Shown here: one piece after another, positions 32,604 to 43,060 of the stretch | Layout: each line of letters opens with the position of its first letter | How positions within the stretch are numbered: position 1 is the stretch's first letter | Assembly: GCA_003508835.1 (NCBI GenBank) | Contig: PUFA01000084.1 | Location: forward strand, 6,510,001 to 6,574,000 | Reading direction: 5' to 3' | Source: Eonycteris spelaea | Lineage: Eukaryota > Chordata > Mammalia > Chiroptera > Pteropodidae | DNA length: 64,000 nucleotides | Notes under the pieces: generated by a model | What the model was told of the DNA's origin: nothing | Databases searched by the model: none | What the model saw: the letters and a program-made list of their open reading frames with translations, nothing else | Translations under genes and position numbers: made by a program

Positions 32604-33825
32604 CTTAGGTTTCTGTACTATCCAGTGCTCTTTGTTAGGTTTCTGGTTGTTTAAGAGCCAGCCAGCGAGAATTCTTTGTGGATGTTTCCAGAACTCCCCT
32701 GACAGAGAAACTGTGAAGTAATTGTATTGGAAGGAGTAAATTGTGGGGTGGGGGTACTCACATGAATATAGAGAGATAAGTACTTTTTCTTCGTGGGAAG
32801 ATAGCACAGATAGCATCCTTTATTTTCTTGTCCCTCTTATTCTCCCTGAGGGAGGTTTGAGGAGACCCAGGCTTGAATCCGAGGAGACCAGACTGGCCTA
32901 GATGGGAAAGACTGGGCTGAGCCACAGTAAGCTATTTGCAGTTTATAAACAAGTCCTGACATCCCAACTTAGGTGTTGGCAAACAATGTCATCAGCCCAG
33001 AGAAAGTTCTCAGAGATACTCCAAGGCCCCAGGCTAAACTGCAAAGTAGGCAAAACTCTTTCCCACCCTCCTCCAACCCCCGCAGTTCCCCAGCACCCTG
33101 AACACCCCCAGCCCTCTTTGGTCCTCCTCTCCCTGATCTCTAAATGGGCCCAATTTTCATAAGAAACCCAAATAGTAAAGTTAGCTTTTCTTCCTTCTCA
33201 TCAGGTACTGATCTCTTAAAACCTGTAAGATGTGGGTGATCAATTGGCTTATCTTTCCAGTAGGTATTCTGGACTAAAAGTTCTACAGTGGTGTAACTTT
33301 GTAAGAAAAATATTGAGAGTCTGAGGGTTTTGTCTGTCTCTATCTCCCAAACTAGACTTTGAATAAAATATGTAGATCATCAATCCTGTGACTTTCTCCC
33401 AGACTTCCTTTGCCCCTTCCTCTTGCAACCAGCCAAAGAGTCATTCCTGTGGGAAAGACTGAGAGTTGATGCAGAGACTATTGGACAGGTGATCCCAGAA
33501 CAGAGCATCTCCTGAATGTCGTATCAATTCAAGCTTCTTGAGGACTACCTTTTAGAGGGTGCTGGGACCTTTGGAAGGGACCCTCACTGTCTAATCTTAT
33601 GCCCAGTGTGGGGTAACCTCCTACAAAGCTTCAATTGGCAGCAGGAAGTTTAGTTTTTTTTTCTAGGAAGCCTATTCCATTACTAATAGCTGTACTTATT
33701 AGAGAGGTCTTTTTATATGAAGCAGAAGTTCAGTTACAGTTTTACCCTTTAAGGGATGTCACAACTGCTCTTCCCCATGACAACTCTTCAAATTAGTGCA
33801 AGTCAGCGTGATTCTTACTACCCTT
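32604..33825. other. Unassigned DNA
   Basis: No further element recognised. A C-rich patch lies at about 33060-33110. The ORFs at 32499-32816 and 32902-33162 have no motif, and the first partly overlaps the transposon. Confidence 0.42.
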
Positions 33826-33827
33826 CT

Positions 33828-33873
<46 letters not shown>
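33826..33873. repeat. Compound (TC)n(AC)n microsatellite
   Basis: About 13 TC units run directly into about 8 AC units. Confidence 0.95.
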
Positions 33874-33874
<1 letters not shown>

Positions 33875-34064
33875 TACTCTAGATTAGACATTTACATCTC
33901 TTAATGTTCCTCATCTGACACGGTTTCAAGATCTTACTACCCTTGATTCCCTTTCCCTTCTGTGAACATTTTATTTGCTAATATCTGTTTTAAAGTCTGG
34001 CCCTTAATTGGCTATGTTCCATTTCTATAAATGGGCTGGAGGTGAGACCTCCCTTGACTTGATT

Positions 34065-34215
34065 GGAGTTAACAAGTATTTATTGAGCATCTAATAGGTG
34101 TCATGCTCATATATTAATAAGGAACTTGACCTTGAGGAATTATTTTTCATCCCCTGGGCAACAATAGCTCACACCGAGACTATTAGCAGCTCTGAACCCA
34201 GGTCTTTGCTATAAG
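34065..34215 (-). mobile_element. MIR SINE fragment
   Basis: 'agttaacaagtatttattgagcatctaataggtgtcatgctc' is a reverse MIR tail. 'agcagctctgaacccaggtcttt' at the right end matches the reverse of the region near the tRNA-like head. The middle is badly decayed. Confidence 0.5.
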
Positions 34216-34394
34216 AACCTTTATTACACAACGTTTTCCTATCTCATTTTATACAAATTTAATTCACATGCACCAATGGCTTTTTCCTCTTTTATTATGA
34301 GGCAAATATTTTTTTCCTTTTCAATTATATGCTTCTCTGGGGCAAGGTAAGATATAAATATAATGGTTCTACCTGCTTTTATTCACTTTTTGAA

Positions 34395-34803
34395 TGTATT
34401 AGTTAGGGTAGAATGAACTGCTATCACAAATACGCCCAAAATGTATAATGGCTTGAACATGACAGAAATTAATTTTTCATATAACCATTTCAAGACAGCC
34501 GCTCCTGACTGGAGCACAGCTCTCTTCCCAAAGGTGGTTAAGGGACCCACGCTTCTTAGACCCTGTGTCTCTGCCAACCCTTAGGGCTATATCATCCAGC
34601 CCACAGGTAGAGTGTGCAAGAACACAGAATAATTTTTACGGACCATGTATATAAAGGGTATATAGCACTTCTACTCACATGATTGGAAAGAATTTAGTTA
34701 CATGGTCCACTTAACCGCAAGGAAGACTGAGATATGTAGTCTAGCTCTGTGCTCAGGAAGCAGGGAAGGAAGGATTTTAGTAGGTAACTTGCAGACTGCC
34801 ACA
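34395..34803 (-). mobile_element. LTR-like dispersed repeat (about 409 bp)
   Basis: It begins TGTATTAGTTAGGG and ends GACTGCCACA, so it has TG...CA ends. The interior has 'aaaatgtataatggcttgaacatgacagaaattaatttttca' and 'acatgattggaaagaatttagttacatggtccacttaaccgcaaggaagactgagatatgtagt'. These are phrases of a common mammalian repeat that I believe is LTR-derived and lies in reverse here. No convincing target duplication is visible. It may be related to 19637-20000. Confidence 0.5.
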
Positions 34804-35274
34804 ATATATAATTCCTTTTACCACTATTGTTCATGGCCCTAGTTTAATATCTATAAAGTTTCTGTAAGTTCTTGGGTATGTTGTTAGGTGACCACAGTAG
34901 TAAAGGATAGTTGGGTATGTAGTTCAACTCAGGGCAAGGAATTAGAGGTGAGTGAGCAGGGACACCCAAGAGGCAGCAGAGGGCAGCTGATGAATTTAGA
35001 AGACTGGGGGGGACAGATAGTGTGGGATGCCACAAATGACTGGGAGGATAAAGCCGGGGCCCTGTGTGCCAGTTAATATGAATAGCAAAAAGAGCAGAAG
35101 ATTGAGATGAGAAGAAAAAGGAGGATGTTTCATTTCATTTCGGGAAAGACCCCAGTCATAGTCAAGCATAGTATACCCCTGATACTATATGTCTTTTAGT
35201 AAGTTTCCAAATAATGAAGGTAAAAGGTAGCTTCTCCAGCCATATGTTTAAATTAATCAACCAATCCATTGAAA
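34804..35274. other. Unassigned DNA
   Basis: No element recognised. Two opposed ORFs of about 62 codons have no motif. Confidence 0.42.
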
Positions 35275-35640
35275 GCTACTTCTTGAGCTCCCATTTTGGA
35301 TTTATGCTTGGTTTTATGCTAGTCATTGAATACAGGCTCTATATTCAAAAAACTTACAATATAATTAATCAAATATGACATGTACATAAATAGCTCAATA
35401 ACACAGGAGAAAAACAAATGCAAAATATATGATGTCAACTTTCTAGGTTAAAAATTCAAAAGAGAAATTCACTGAGGGCCAAGATAATCCAGGAAGGCTC
35501 CACAGAGGAACTGGGACTGGATCTGGACCTTAAAGAATGAAAAGATTTTTAGAAAGGGGAACAAAATAATGTGTACAAGGCAAGATGGAAAAGCATCAGG
35601 ACACACGGCGAATTAGTAGGAGTAAAAGATTATAGAGATA
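35275..35640 (-). mobile_element. L2 3' region
   Basis: 'gctacttcttgagctccc', 'ttatgctagtcattgaatacaggc', 'cttacaatataattaatcaaatatgac', then 'gaaggctccacagaggaactgggactggatctggacctta' correspond in order to the reverse of the L2 3' end (compare '...aaggcctctctgaggaggtgacatttgagcagagacct'). Confidence 0.55.
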
Positions 35641-35819
35641 GGTATTATTAGGTAGAGGCATTTACATTTGGTTTGGTAAAGAACAGAGAAAACAAAAAAA
35701 ATTTACAGTGATGTTTTGCAATTTAATTGATCCACTTGAAAGCATCTGTCTAATCCCTAATATGGTAAGTGCTTAGTAACCATTTTGCCCCCTGAAACAG
35801 TAAAATGACAGTGATGTGC

Positions 35820-35910
35820 AGAAAATGCTTTATTCATTCATTCTTTAAGTATTTACTAGGTATCTTCTACATGCCACATCCTGTGCTAGACAAAGAGGAT
35901 ACAGAAATAA
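35820..35910 (-). mobile_element. L2 3' tail
   Basis: 'ttcattcattctttaagtatttactaggtatcttctacatgccacatcctgtgctagacaaagaggatacag' is a reverse L2 terminus. Confidence 0.62.
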
Positions 35911-36489
35911 CAAAGTCATGGTATTTACTTAGGCTTAGACTAGACCGACCTTCCCTCTACTACTGGTAACCAAGAGGTGCACAGTTCCCTTACCTGTACT
36001 GTGGCTCCACCTTGCCCCCTACTGTCTGTCCTACTTAGATTTGACTTCAGGGATCACCTTCTGGTTCAGCTAAAGACCAGGCCTTCTATTTCCTTAGACT
36101 CATTAGGGCAGATTAAGCTCCCAGTGCTGGATTACTCTCTTCTTGGCTCATCAACTTTTAAAAAACAAAACAAAAAAATGCATTTCACAGTATCCTGGTA
36201 TTATTAGGAGGAATATCTCAGCTAAGTCACATAAAGTTGTTTTTTGAAATTTGAGGAGGACTGTACAAATGCAATGAATAACCTCTGCTGACCACCAAAG
36301 ATGGTAATCCCCTGCTCCTTGGAGCACAGCCTTTCAGGGCTGGGTTCTTATAATGATGTTTGTGCAAAAGACCCTGATTTTTGGATTCTTGGGTTACTGG
36401 CTGAACATAAGAGGCCAAGTTTGGCAGCTATAAGTGATTTACTTCAGGCACATTTATCTGGTTTAGCTGTTAGTTAGATTCTTTACAGA
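35911..36489. other. Unassigned DNA
   Basis: No element recognised. An A-rich patch lies at 36160-36178. Confidence 0.42.
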
Positions 36490-36596
36490 TGGTATGATCT
36501 GCACACAGGACTGGAAGTCAGGTTCTCCAGATCTCTAAACCCTGCTCAGCTTCTAGCCTAAATAACCTGCTTAACCTCTCTGTGTTAGTTGGGTTT
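36490..36596 (+). mobile_element. Possible MIR fragment before the pseudogene
   Basis: 'actggaagtcaggttctccagatctctaaaccctgctcagcttc' and 'aacctgcttaacctctctgtgttag' resemble MIR head and core. If correct, the HSC70 retrocopy inserted within or next to a MIR. Confidence 0.35.
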
Positions 36597-36598
36597 AC

Positions 36599-37459
36599 AA
36601 AGGTGGGTGGGCTATGACCAAGGGTAACAACCTGAGTGGCAAATTTGAGCTCCCAGGCATACCCTCTGCCCCTCGTGGTGTTCCTCTGATTGAAGTCACT
36701 TTTGATATCAATGCTAATGGCATCCTTAATGTCTCTGCTGTGGATAAGAGCACAGAAAAAGAGAATAAGATTACCATCACTAATGACAAGGGTCATTTCA
36801 GCAAGGAAGACGTGAAGCGCATGGTCCAAGAAGCTGAGAAATACAAGGCTGAAGATGAGAAGAAGTGGGATAAGTTGTCTCTGAAAAACTCACTTGAATC
36901 CTACGCATTCATTCAACATGAAAGCAACTGTTGAAGATGAAAAACTTCAAGGCAAGATCATGATGAGGACAAACAGAAGATTCTTGACAAGTGCAATGAA
37001 ATCATCCACTGGCTTGATAAGAACCAGACTGCAGAGAAGGAAGAATTTGAACATCAGCAGAAAGAGCTGGAAAAAGTATGCAACTCCATCATTACCAAGC
37101 TGTACCAGAGTGCAGGAGGACTCCTGGAGGAATGCCTGGGGGCTTCCCTGTGGTGGAGCTCCTCCTTCTGGTGGTGCCTCTTCTGGCCCTACCATTGAAG
37201 AGGTTGATTAAGCCAACTTTGAGGCATAGATGTAGGCATTGTTCCACACAACATGGAAGGACCCAAATTTGTAGCAAATTTCACAGCAGTTTTAAAGTTG
37301 AGCTGCTACATAGTAAACACTGGGCATTCTTGATACTTGAATATGGAATATATGCTCAGGGAATGAAAATCACGCACTTTATAAGAACTGTAGTAAGGTG
37401 GAAAATGCAATGTCTTAAATAAAACTATTTTAAATTGGCACCAAAAAAATTAAAAAAAA
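36599..37459 (+). pseudogene. HSPA8: 5'-truncated processed pseudogene of HSC70 (HSPA8)
   Basis: An intronless copy of the 3' part of the mRNA for HSC70, the constitutive cytosolic Hsp70 chaperone. It covers roughly the last 200 codons (substrate-binding domain and C-terminal lid), the EEVD terminal motif with its stop (37209-37211), the 3' UTR, an AATAAA signal (37418-37423) and an A-rich tail (37443-37459). Recognisable pieces are [72 protein letters not shown] and [12 protein letters not shown]. It is broken. A 4-base ATTC duplication at 36907-36914 shifts the frame after SLESYAF, a 1-base loss near 36955 shifts it again, and further indels lie around 37110-37160. No intact protein results. 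Another Hsp70 family member as parent is less likely because the UTR also fits HSPA8. Confidence 0.95.
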
Positions 37460-37519
37460 AGTCATGCTCATTTATGGAAGAGAAGTTTTGTAAAGATGAA
37501 CTGATTATTACTTTTTAAC

Positions 37520-39377
37520 TTATTTTAAAATACTGACATAAGGACTTCCAGTTTCCTCTCCAGAATGTTAGGAGCTTAGAAGTCGCCATTCTGTCCTAAC
37601 GACAAGTAGAAAACTGAACAAACTGAAAAATCAACAACTCTTCTTAGATTGGGCAGAGAAGTGAGATCACAGGGCAAACTTTTGTCCCAAATTTGAAGAG
37701 TAAGACATTCATATGAGAATCACAAATTATCAGATAGAATCCCATGAGCAGCAACCTCTGTGAGAACAGTGCCAGAGTAGAAAAACCTAAACTGTAACTG
37801 ACAAATTGCTAGGTAAAGAAACCTGAGAGATGAAAAATGCAAGGGGATCCCAGTCATGCTTGGGGTTGGGGGAGCTGGGAATAGCCCTTGTACTTTTGTC
37901 TTGTAAGTTTTAACTCTAGAAGTTTTACTTGATGTCCACAGTTAGGATTAGATAAAAATCCTCTTTTGTTTTAGGCAGGAGAAAAGTAACCATTTTGAAA
38001 CATACCCAGAGCATTCTGTCCCTAAGGAGGCCTGCCCTCAGGAGAAACTTTTTAGCTAGAGCCTTACCTGCTGGGGTATTATCCAACACTAACCCACATG
38101 GAGGAAAAGAAATGTCCAACTCTGGTCCCCTCTAGCTTTCCACACAGAGGAAGAAAAACACCCAACCCCAACTCCCTCTACCCATCCTACATTATTAAAA
38201 GACTAATTTTCACTGTTCCTTTTACCCAGTATATCATATCTACCTTTCAACAAAATATTATAAGGCATAGTAAAAGGCAAAAAACACAGTTTGAAGAGAA
38301 GTGAAAGCATCAGAATCAGACTCAGACATGGGCAGGAATGTTGGAATGATCAGACCATGAATTTTAAACAACTATGATTAATATGCTAAGGCTCTAATAA
38401 AAAAAAAGTAGACATGAAAGAACAGATGAGTAATGTAAGCAGAGATGGAAATTCAAGGAAAAAATTAAAAAGAAATGCTAGAGATCAAAAACACTGTAAC
38501 AGAAATGAAGGATGCCTTTGATGGGCTTATTAGTAGACTGGACACATGTAAGGAAAGAACCTCTGAGCTTGAGGATATGGCAATAGAAACTTCGAAAACT
38601 GAAAAGCAAAGAGAAAAAAAGGCTGGTGAAAAAAGCAGAAGAGAATATCCAAGAACAATGGAACAACTAAGAAGTATAACATACTTGATGAAGAATAAGA
38701 AAGAGAGAAAGCAATAGAAGAAATATTTGAAGAAATAAAGACTGAGAATTTCCCCCAAATTAATGACAGATACCAAAACACAGATCCAGGAAGCTCAGGC
38801 AACACAAAGCAGAAAAAAGACACTACACCTAGGCATATCATATTCGAACTGCATAAAAACAAAGCTTAAAAAAAAAAAAAACCCTTGAAAGAAGGCAGAG
38901 GAAAAAAAGAAACCCTTACCTCTGGAAGAAAATAAATAAGAATTATAGCTGCCTTCTCCTCAGACATGAGGCAAACTAGAAAAGAATGGAGCGAAATATT
39001 CAAAGTAGTGAGAGAGAAAAAAAATCCCACCAATCTAGAATTCTGCACATGTAAAATTACCCTTCCAAAGTTAAGGAGAAATACTTTCTCAGAAAAATGA
39101 AAATTGAGAGAATTGTTGCCAGTAGACTGCCTTGCAAGAAACAAACAAAAAGCTAGAAATTCATAATTTAAGTTTCCAGCTTAGGAAACCAGGAAGAAAA
39201 GAGCAAATTAAATACAATGTACACAGGGAAAAAGAAGAAATAATAACAATTGGAGCAGAAATCAATGAAATTGAAAATAGAAACTTAATAGAGAAAATCA
39301 TTAAAAACAAAAGCTAGTTCTTCGAAAAGATCGATAAAATCAATAAGCTTCTAGCCAGGTTAAAAAAGAGAGCGAGA
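37520..39377 (+). mobile_element. L1 element, 5' part with ORF1 remains
   Basis: An old L1 runs from here to about 40920. The ORF1 region is visible at about 38475-38717: an 80-codon open piece with EMKDAFDGLISRLDT...SELEDMAIETSKTEKQRE, the coiled-coil part of L1 ORF1p (RNA-binding chaperone of the retrotransposon). Downstream out-of-frame pieces include an NFPQINDRYQ-like run. 39232-39340 gives the ORF2 text EINEIENRNLIEK and FFEKIDKINKLLARL. All frames are interrupted. The left boundary (37520) is approximate. The inserted fragment at 39378-39443 splits it. Confidence 0.87.
38475..38717 (+). pseudogene. L1 ORF1 remnant (80 codons)
   Basis: The longest surviving ORF1 piece of this L1. It is Glu/Lys-rich with heptad-like spacing as expected for the ORF1p coiled coil, and contains LISRLDT and SELEDMAIETSKTEKQ. 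The RNA-recognition and C-terminal domains are not in frame. A full ORF1p is more than 300 residues, so this is a dead fragment. Confidence 0.85.
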
Positions 39378-39443
39378 ACTTGCTGTCTCTGCCTCTTGAG
39401 TGTTACCCTTTTTCTAATAAACTTTCCTTTTGACTATAAAAAA
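39378..39443 (+). mobile_element. Short polyadenylated insertion inside the L1
   Basis: About 60 bases of non-L1 sequence interrupt otherwise continuous L1 ORF2 text. It contains AATAAA (39416-39421) about 15 bases before an A-run (39438-39444). This arrangement is that of a reverse-transcribed transcript 3' end, possibly from an LTR or unknown mRNA. Source not recognised. A clear target duplication is not visible because both flanks are A/G-rich. Confidence 0.6.
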
Positions 39444-40920
39444 AGGAAGAGAAGAAATAAATTACTAATATCAGAAGTGAAAGAGGGAAAATTACCACAG
39501 ATCCTGTGGACATTAAAAGGATAATAAAGGAATACTATAAACTACTCTATGTCTGATAACCTAGATGAAATAAACAAATTCTTTGAAAGACAAAATCTTT
39601 CAAAACTCACACAAAAAGTAGTCTGAACAGACCTATAACTATAAAGAAGTTAAATCAATAATTAATAACTTTCTCAAACAGAAAGCACCAGGCCCAGATG
39701 GATTCACTGGTGACTTCTACCGAACATTTAAGGAAGAAATTAAACCAATTTTATACAATTTCTTACAGAAGATATATTTCCTAACTCATTCTATAAAGGC
39801 AGCATGACTCTAAGAGTAACACTAGAAAAAAGACATTACAAGGAAAAAAAAAACTATACCAATATCTCTTATAAATATATAAGTAAAAATCTTCAACAAT
39901 ATATTAGCAAATCAAAACCAATAATGTACAAAAATAATCATACATCATGAGCAAGGGAGATTTATCCTGGTTATGCAAGGATGATTCAACATTCAAAAAT
40001 CTATTAATCTAATCCATCACAGAGAAGAAAAATCTTTATATCAATAAATGCAGGAAAAAATTTTGACAAAATCCAACACTCGTTTATGATTAAAACTCTG
40101 AACAAACTAGGTATAGTAGGGGAACTTCCTCTACTTGATACCAAACATCTACAAGAACCTTATAGCTAACATTCTACTTAGAATGAAAAACAAAGCTTTC
40201 CTGCTAAGATTGGAAAAAAGACAAGGATGCCCACTTCCACCACTGCTTTTCTACATCATACTGGAAATTCTAGCTAATGTAATAAGATGAAAAAGGAAAT
40301 AAAAGAAGATATCCTGATGGCAAATAAACATATAAAAAGATGCTCCATATTATGTTATCAGGGAAATGCAAATTAAAATATCAAGGAGATACCACTGCAA
40401 ACCTATTAGAATGGCCAAATGTGGAACACTGACAACATCAAACACTGACAAGGATGTGGAGCAACAGGAACTCTCATACATTGATGGTGGGAATGCAAAA
40501 TGATACAGCCCTTTTGGAAGATTAAATATACTCCATAGGATGTAGCAAATTGCTCCTTGGTACTTACACAAAAGAGTTGAAAACGTATGTTCACACGAAA
40601 TCTGCACACAAATGTTTATAGCAGCTGCTGAAACATAGAGGCAACCCAGATGTTCAGTAAGTGAATGGGCAAGCGAACTGTGGTAACCCAGATAATAGAA
40701 TATCATTCAACACTAAAGTTGAAATGAGCTATCAGCCATGTAAAGATATAGAGGAAGCTTACATGAATATTGCTAAGTGAAAGAAATTTGAAAAGGCTAC
40801 ATCCTGTATGACTCTAACTACATGACATTCCAGAAAAGATAAAACTATGAGGACAGTAAAAAGATCAGGGGTTGACAGGGGTTAGAGGGGAGAAAGATGA
40901 ATAGGCAGAACACAAGAGAC
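39444..40920 (+). mobile_element. L1 element, ORF2 reverse transcriptase region and 3' end
   Basis: The L1 continues with ORF2 text: 'ctcacacaaaaagtag', 'cagaaagcaccaggcccagatggattcactgg' (KAPGPDGFTG), 'aatccatcac', 'atccaacact' and 'ggatgcccacttccacc' (GCPL). At about 40310-40345 it jumps to the C-terminal region ('gggaaatgcaaattaaaat', 'gatgtggagcaacagg', 'tgatggtgggaatgcaaaatg'). So a segment including the catalytic FADD-motif area is deleted. The end shows 3' UTR text up to about 40918. Non-functional. Confidence 0.9.
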
Positions 40921-40924
40921 TAAA

Positions 40925-42152
40925 CAAATAATAAAAGAGAGCTACAAATTAATGAATGATGAGAATGTGCTATGGATCAAAAATAATGATTAATTCCATT
41001 CTGTGCCAGAAACAAATCTAGAAATAACTACATAACAGAAATGGGGTGTAATTAGAACAGTTCTTAGAGAAAAATTCTTAGCCTTATATATTTAGAAAAA
41101 TAAACAAAAAGCCTAAAAATGCAAAAGGTAAGATCTTACTTAAGGAGTTAATAAAAAGAACTGAATGATAAGGGATAATAATAAATCTTAATGAAGTGGA
41201 ACATAGAAATTAGTAAAAATAAAAGCAGCAATTATTTAAATAAAAACAAAAAGAAGTAGAGGACGTTAAATTCAAGAGCTAGTTCCTTGAAGGAAAAAAT
41301 AATATACTTAATCAAGAAAAACACAAATACATAAAATAAATATTATAAAGGGAGACAATAACTTCGAATACAAGAAAAGTTAAAAGAAACAGAATATTTC
41401 TCAATATTTTGCAAATAGGTTTGAAATCTTGGGAAGTATATAATTTTCTAAAAATAGAAGTTACTTAAAATTTCTCTAGAAGACAATGGAATAGCTATAC
41501 AAATTACCATTTAAAATAGTAATGTTTTTAAAGTAGCACCTTACAATCAGGTAACAACAAAGCACCAAGGAGCTATGGGGAATTTTATTACATTTATTAA
41601 GGAAAAGATCATTCCAACGCTCTTAAAGTTTTTTTCAGAAAATGAAAAAGAAGGAAATGTCTGAGATAACATTGATACCCAAATCTGAAGAAACATAGTA
41701 TAAACTGATCTCATTTGTTAATATCAATACTCAAATCAAAAAAAAATTTGCAAACATAATGCAACTACAAAGTAAAAGAATAACATACTATAACCAATGT
41801 GATATCCATTTGGAATACATACAAGGGTTAAAAGAATCATAAGAATTTAATATAATCCACTCTATCAATGGATCTAAGGAGAAAAAGCATATGGCCATTA
41901 CCATAGATGCTAAAAAGGTTTTTGTTAATTTTCAGCAAATACCACAAGCAAATGAAAAATGTAATGAAAACAGAGGTATCTTTTCTTTCTTAATATGATT
42001 ATATATTTATCAACTCAAAACCAGCATTATGGAAAACACTAGAAACAGTCCCTTTCAATTTTGAAATAAGAGAAAGATGTCCACAATTATCACTATCATT
42101 TAATATGTTCTGTTTCTGGCTGGCCAATACCTTTAACAAATAAAGAAAATAG
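40925..42152 (+). mobile_element. Second, older L1, part left of an LTR
   Basis: L1 ORF2-like text: 'agaaaaattcttagccttatata', 'ttcaagagctagttccttgaa', 'aaccagcattatggaaaac', 'agagaaagatgtccacaattatcactatcatttaatatgttc'. It is more diverged than the L1 before it and abuts it. It continues after the LTR at 42520. Confidence 0.75.
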
Positions 42153-42519
42153 AGGTTATATTAGTGCCATAACAATAGATAGGGTGGTTTAAACAAAAGA
42201 AATTTATTTTGTCACAGTTCTGGAAGCTAGAAGTCCACAATCAAAGTCCAGTAGGGTGTTTCTGGTAAGGACTCTTTTCCTGGCTTCTAGATGGCCACCT
42301 TCTCACTGTGTCCTCCCAAGATGAAGCATGCAAGATAAGAAAAGCTTTCTGGTATCTATTCTTATAAGGACAATTCTATAAAATCAGGGCCTATCCCCAT
42401 TTAGGACCTCATTTAACCGGAATTACATCCTTAGAGGCCCGTGAACAAATATATCCACACTAGGGGTTAGGCCTCCAACATATGAATTTTTAGAGGACAC
42501 AGACATTCAATCTACAATA
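42153..42519 (-). mobile_element. MaLR-type (MLT1-like) LTR inserted in L1
   Basis: Reverse LTR: 'gccataacaatagatagggtggtttaaacaaaagaaatttattttgtcacagttctggaagctagaagtccac', 'ttcttataaggacaattc', 'aggacctcatttaaccggaattacatcc', 'gtgaacaaatata', 'ggggttaggcctccaacatatgaatttttagaggacac'. The 'aaatttatttt' block is the reverse of its poly(A) signal. Solo LTR with no internal coding region. Flanked on both sides by parts of one old L1. Confidence 0.85.
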
Positions 42520-43060
42520 GGCATACAAAAAGGAAAAGAGAAAAACTTATCGTTATTGAGTCACGATCTGATTGTGTACCTTGAAAACAAAGTGACTCTA
42601 TTACAAATAATATGAGAATTCAGAAGGTTGTGAGGTAAAAATTGGGTACAGAAATCATGTGTATATATATAAGCATACAATTGGAAACATTTTGACCACC
42701 TATGTGTAGTGGTCTGGTTAATAAATTATGAACTGTCCACATGATGTAATGCTCTGAGGCTGTGAAAAAGAAAGATAAACTTCTTTCTGAATGGATATGG
42801 AAAGATTGCCAAAATATATAGCTAACTTAAGAAAAAAGTTGCCTTTGTGTAAAGTATGGTATAATTTGTGTAAAAACGAGAAAAAATAAAGAATACACAC
42901 ACAACACACACACTTAACTACTTGTATATGCATATAATATCTCTGCTTCCAAAGAGTACTGTGTGGCTAGGAGAAAGGGTAAGAAAGAACATTTTTTACC
43001 CTTTTGTATTTTTGGAATTTTAAATTACATAAACTGTTTATTTAAAAAATTAAGTTAACT
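42520..43060 (+). mobile_element. Second, older L1, part right of the LTR
   Basis: 'ggcatacaaaaaggaaaagag' resumes the L1 ORF2 text broken at 42152. At 42670-43060 typical L1ME-like 3' end phrases follow: 'tggttaataaattatgaactgtccacatgatgtaatgctctgaggctgtgaaaaag', 'atggaaagattgccaaaatata', 'acttgtatatgcatataatatctctg' and 'taccctttt'. An (AC)n patch at 42890-42912 is internal. Confidence 0.78.

Noticed and set aside
33826..33873. CRISPR-like or tandem gene repeat
   Set aside because: Simple dinucleotide microsatellite with no spacers. The host is a mammal.
36614..36934. Functional Hsp70-like gene
   Set aside because: It lacks the ATPase domain and has several frameshifts, and it ends in a poly(A) tail: a processed pseudogene.
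37078..37422. 114-codon ORF over the pseudogene 3' end
   Set aside because: It reads mostly the wrong frame of HSC70 text and UTR.
40350..40706. 118-codon minus-strand ORF
   Set aside because: Antisense of L1 3' sequence.
37520..40920. Active L1 retrotransposon
   Set aside because: ORF1 and ORF2 are broken many times, a large internal deletion is present, and a foreign fragment interrupts ORF2.
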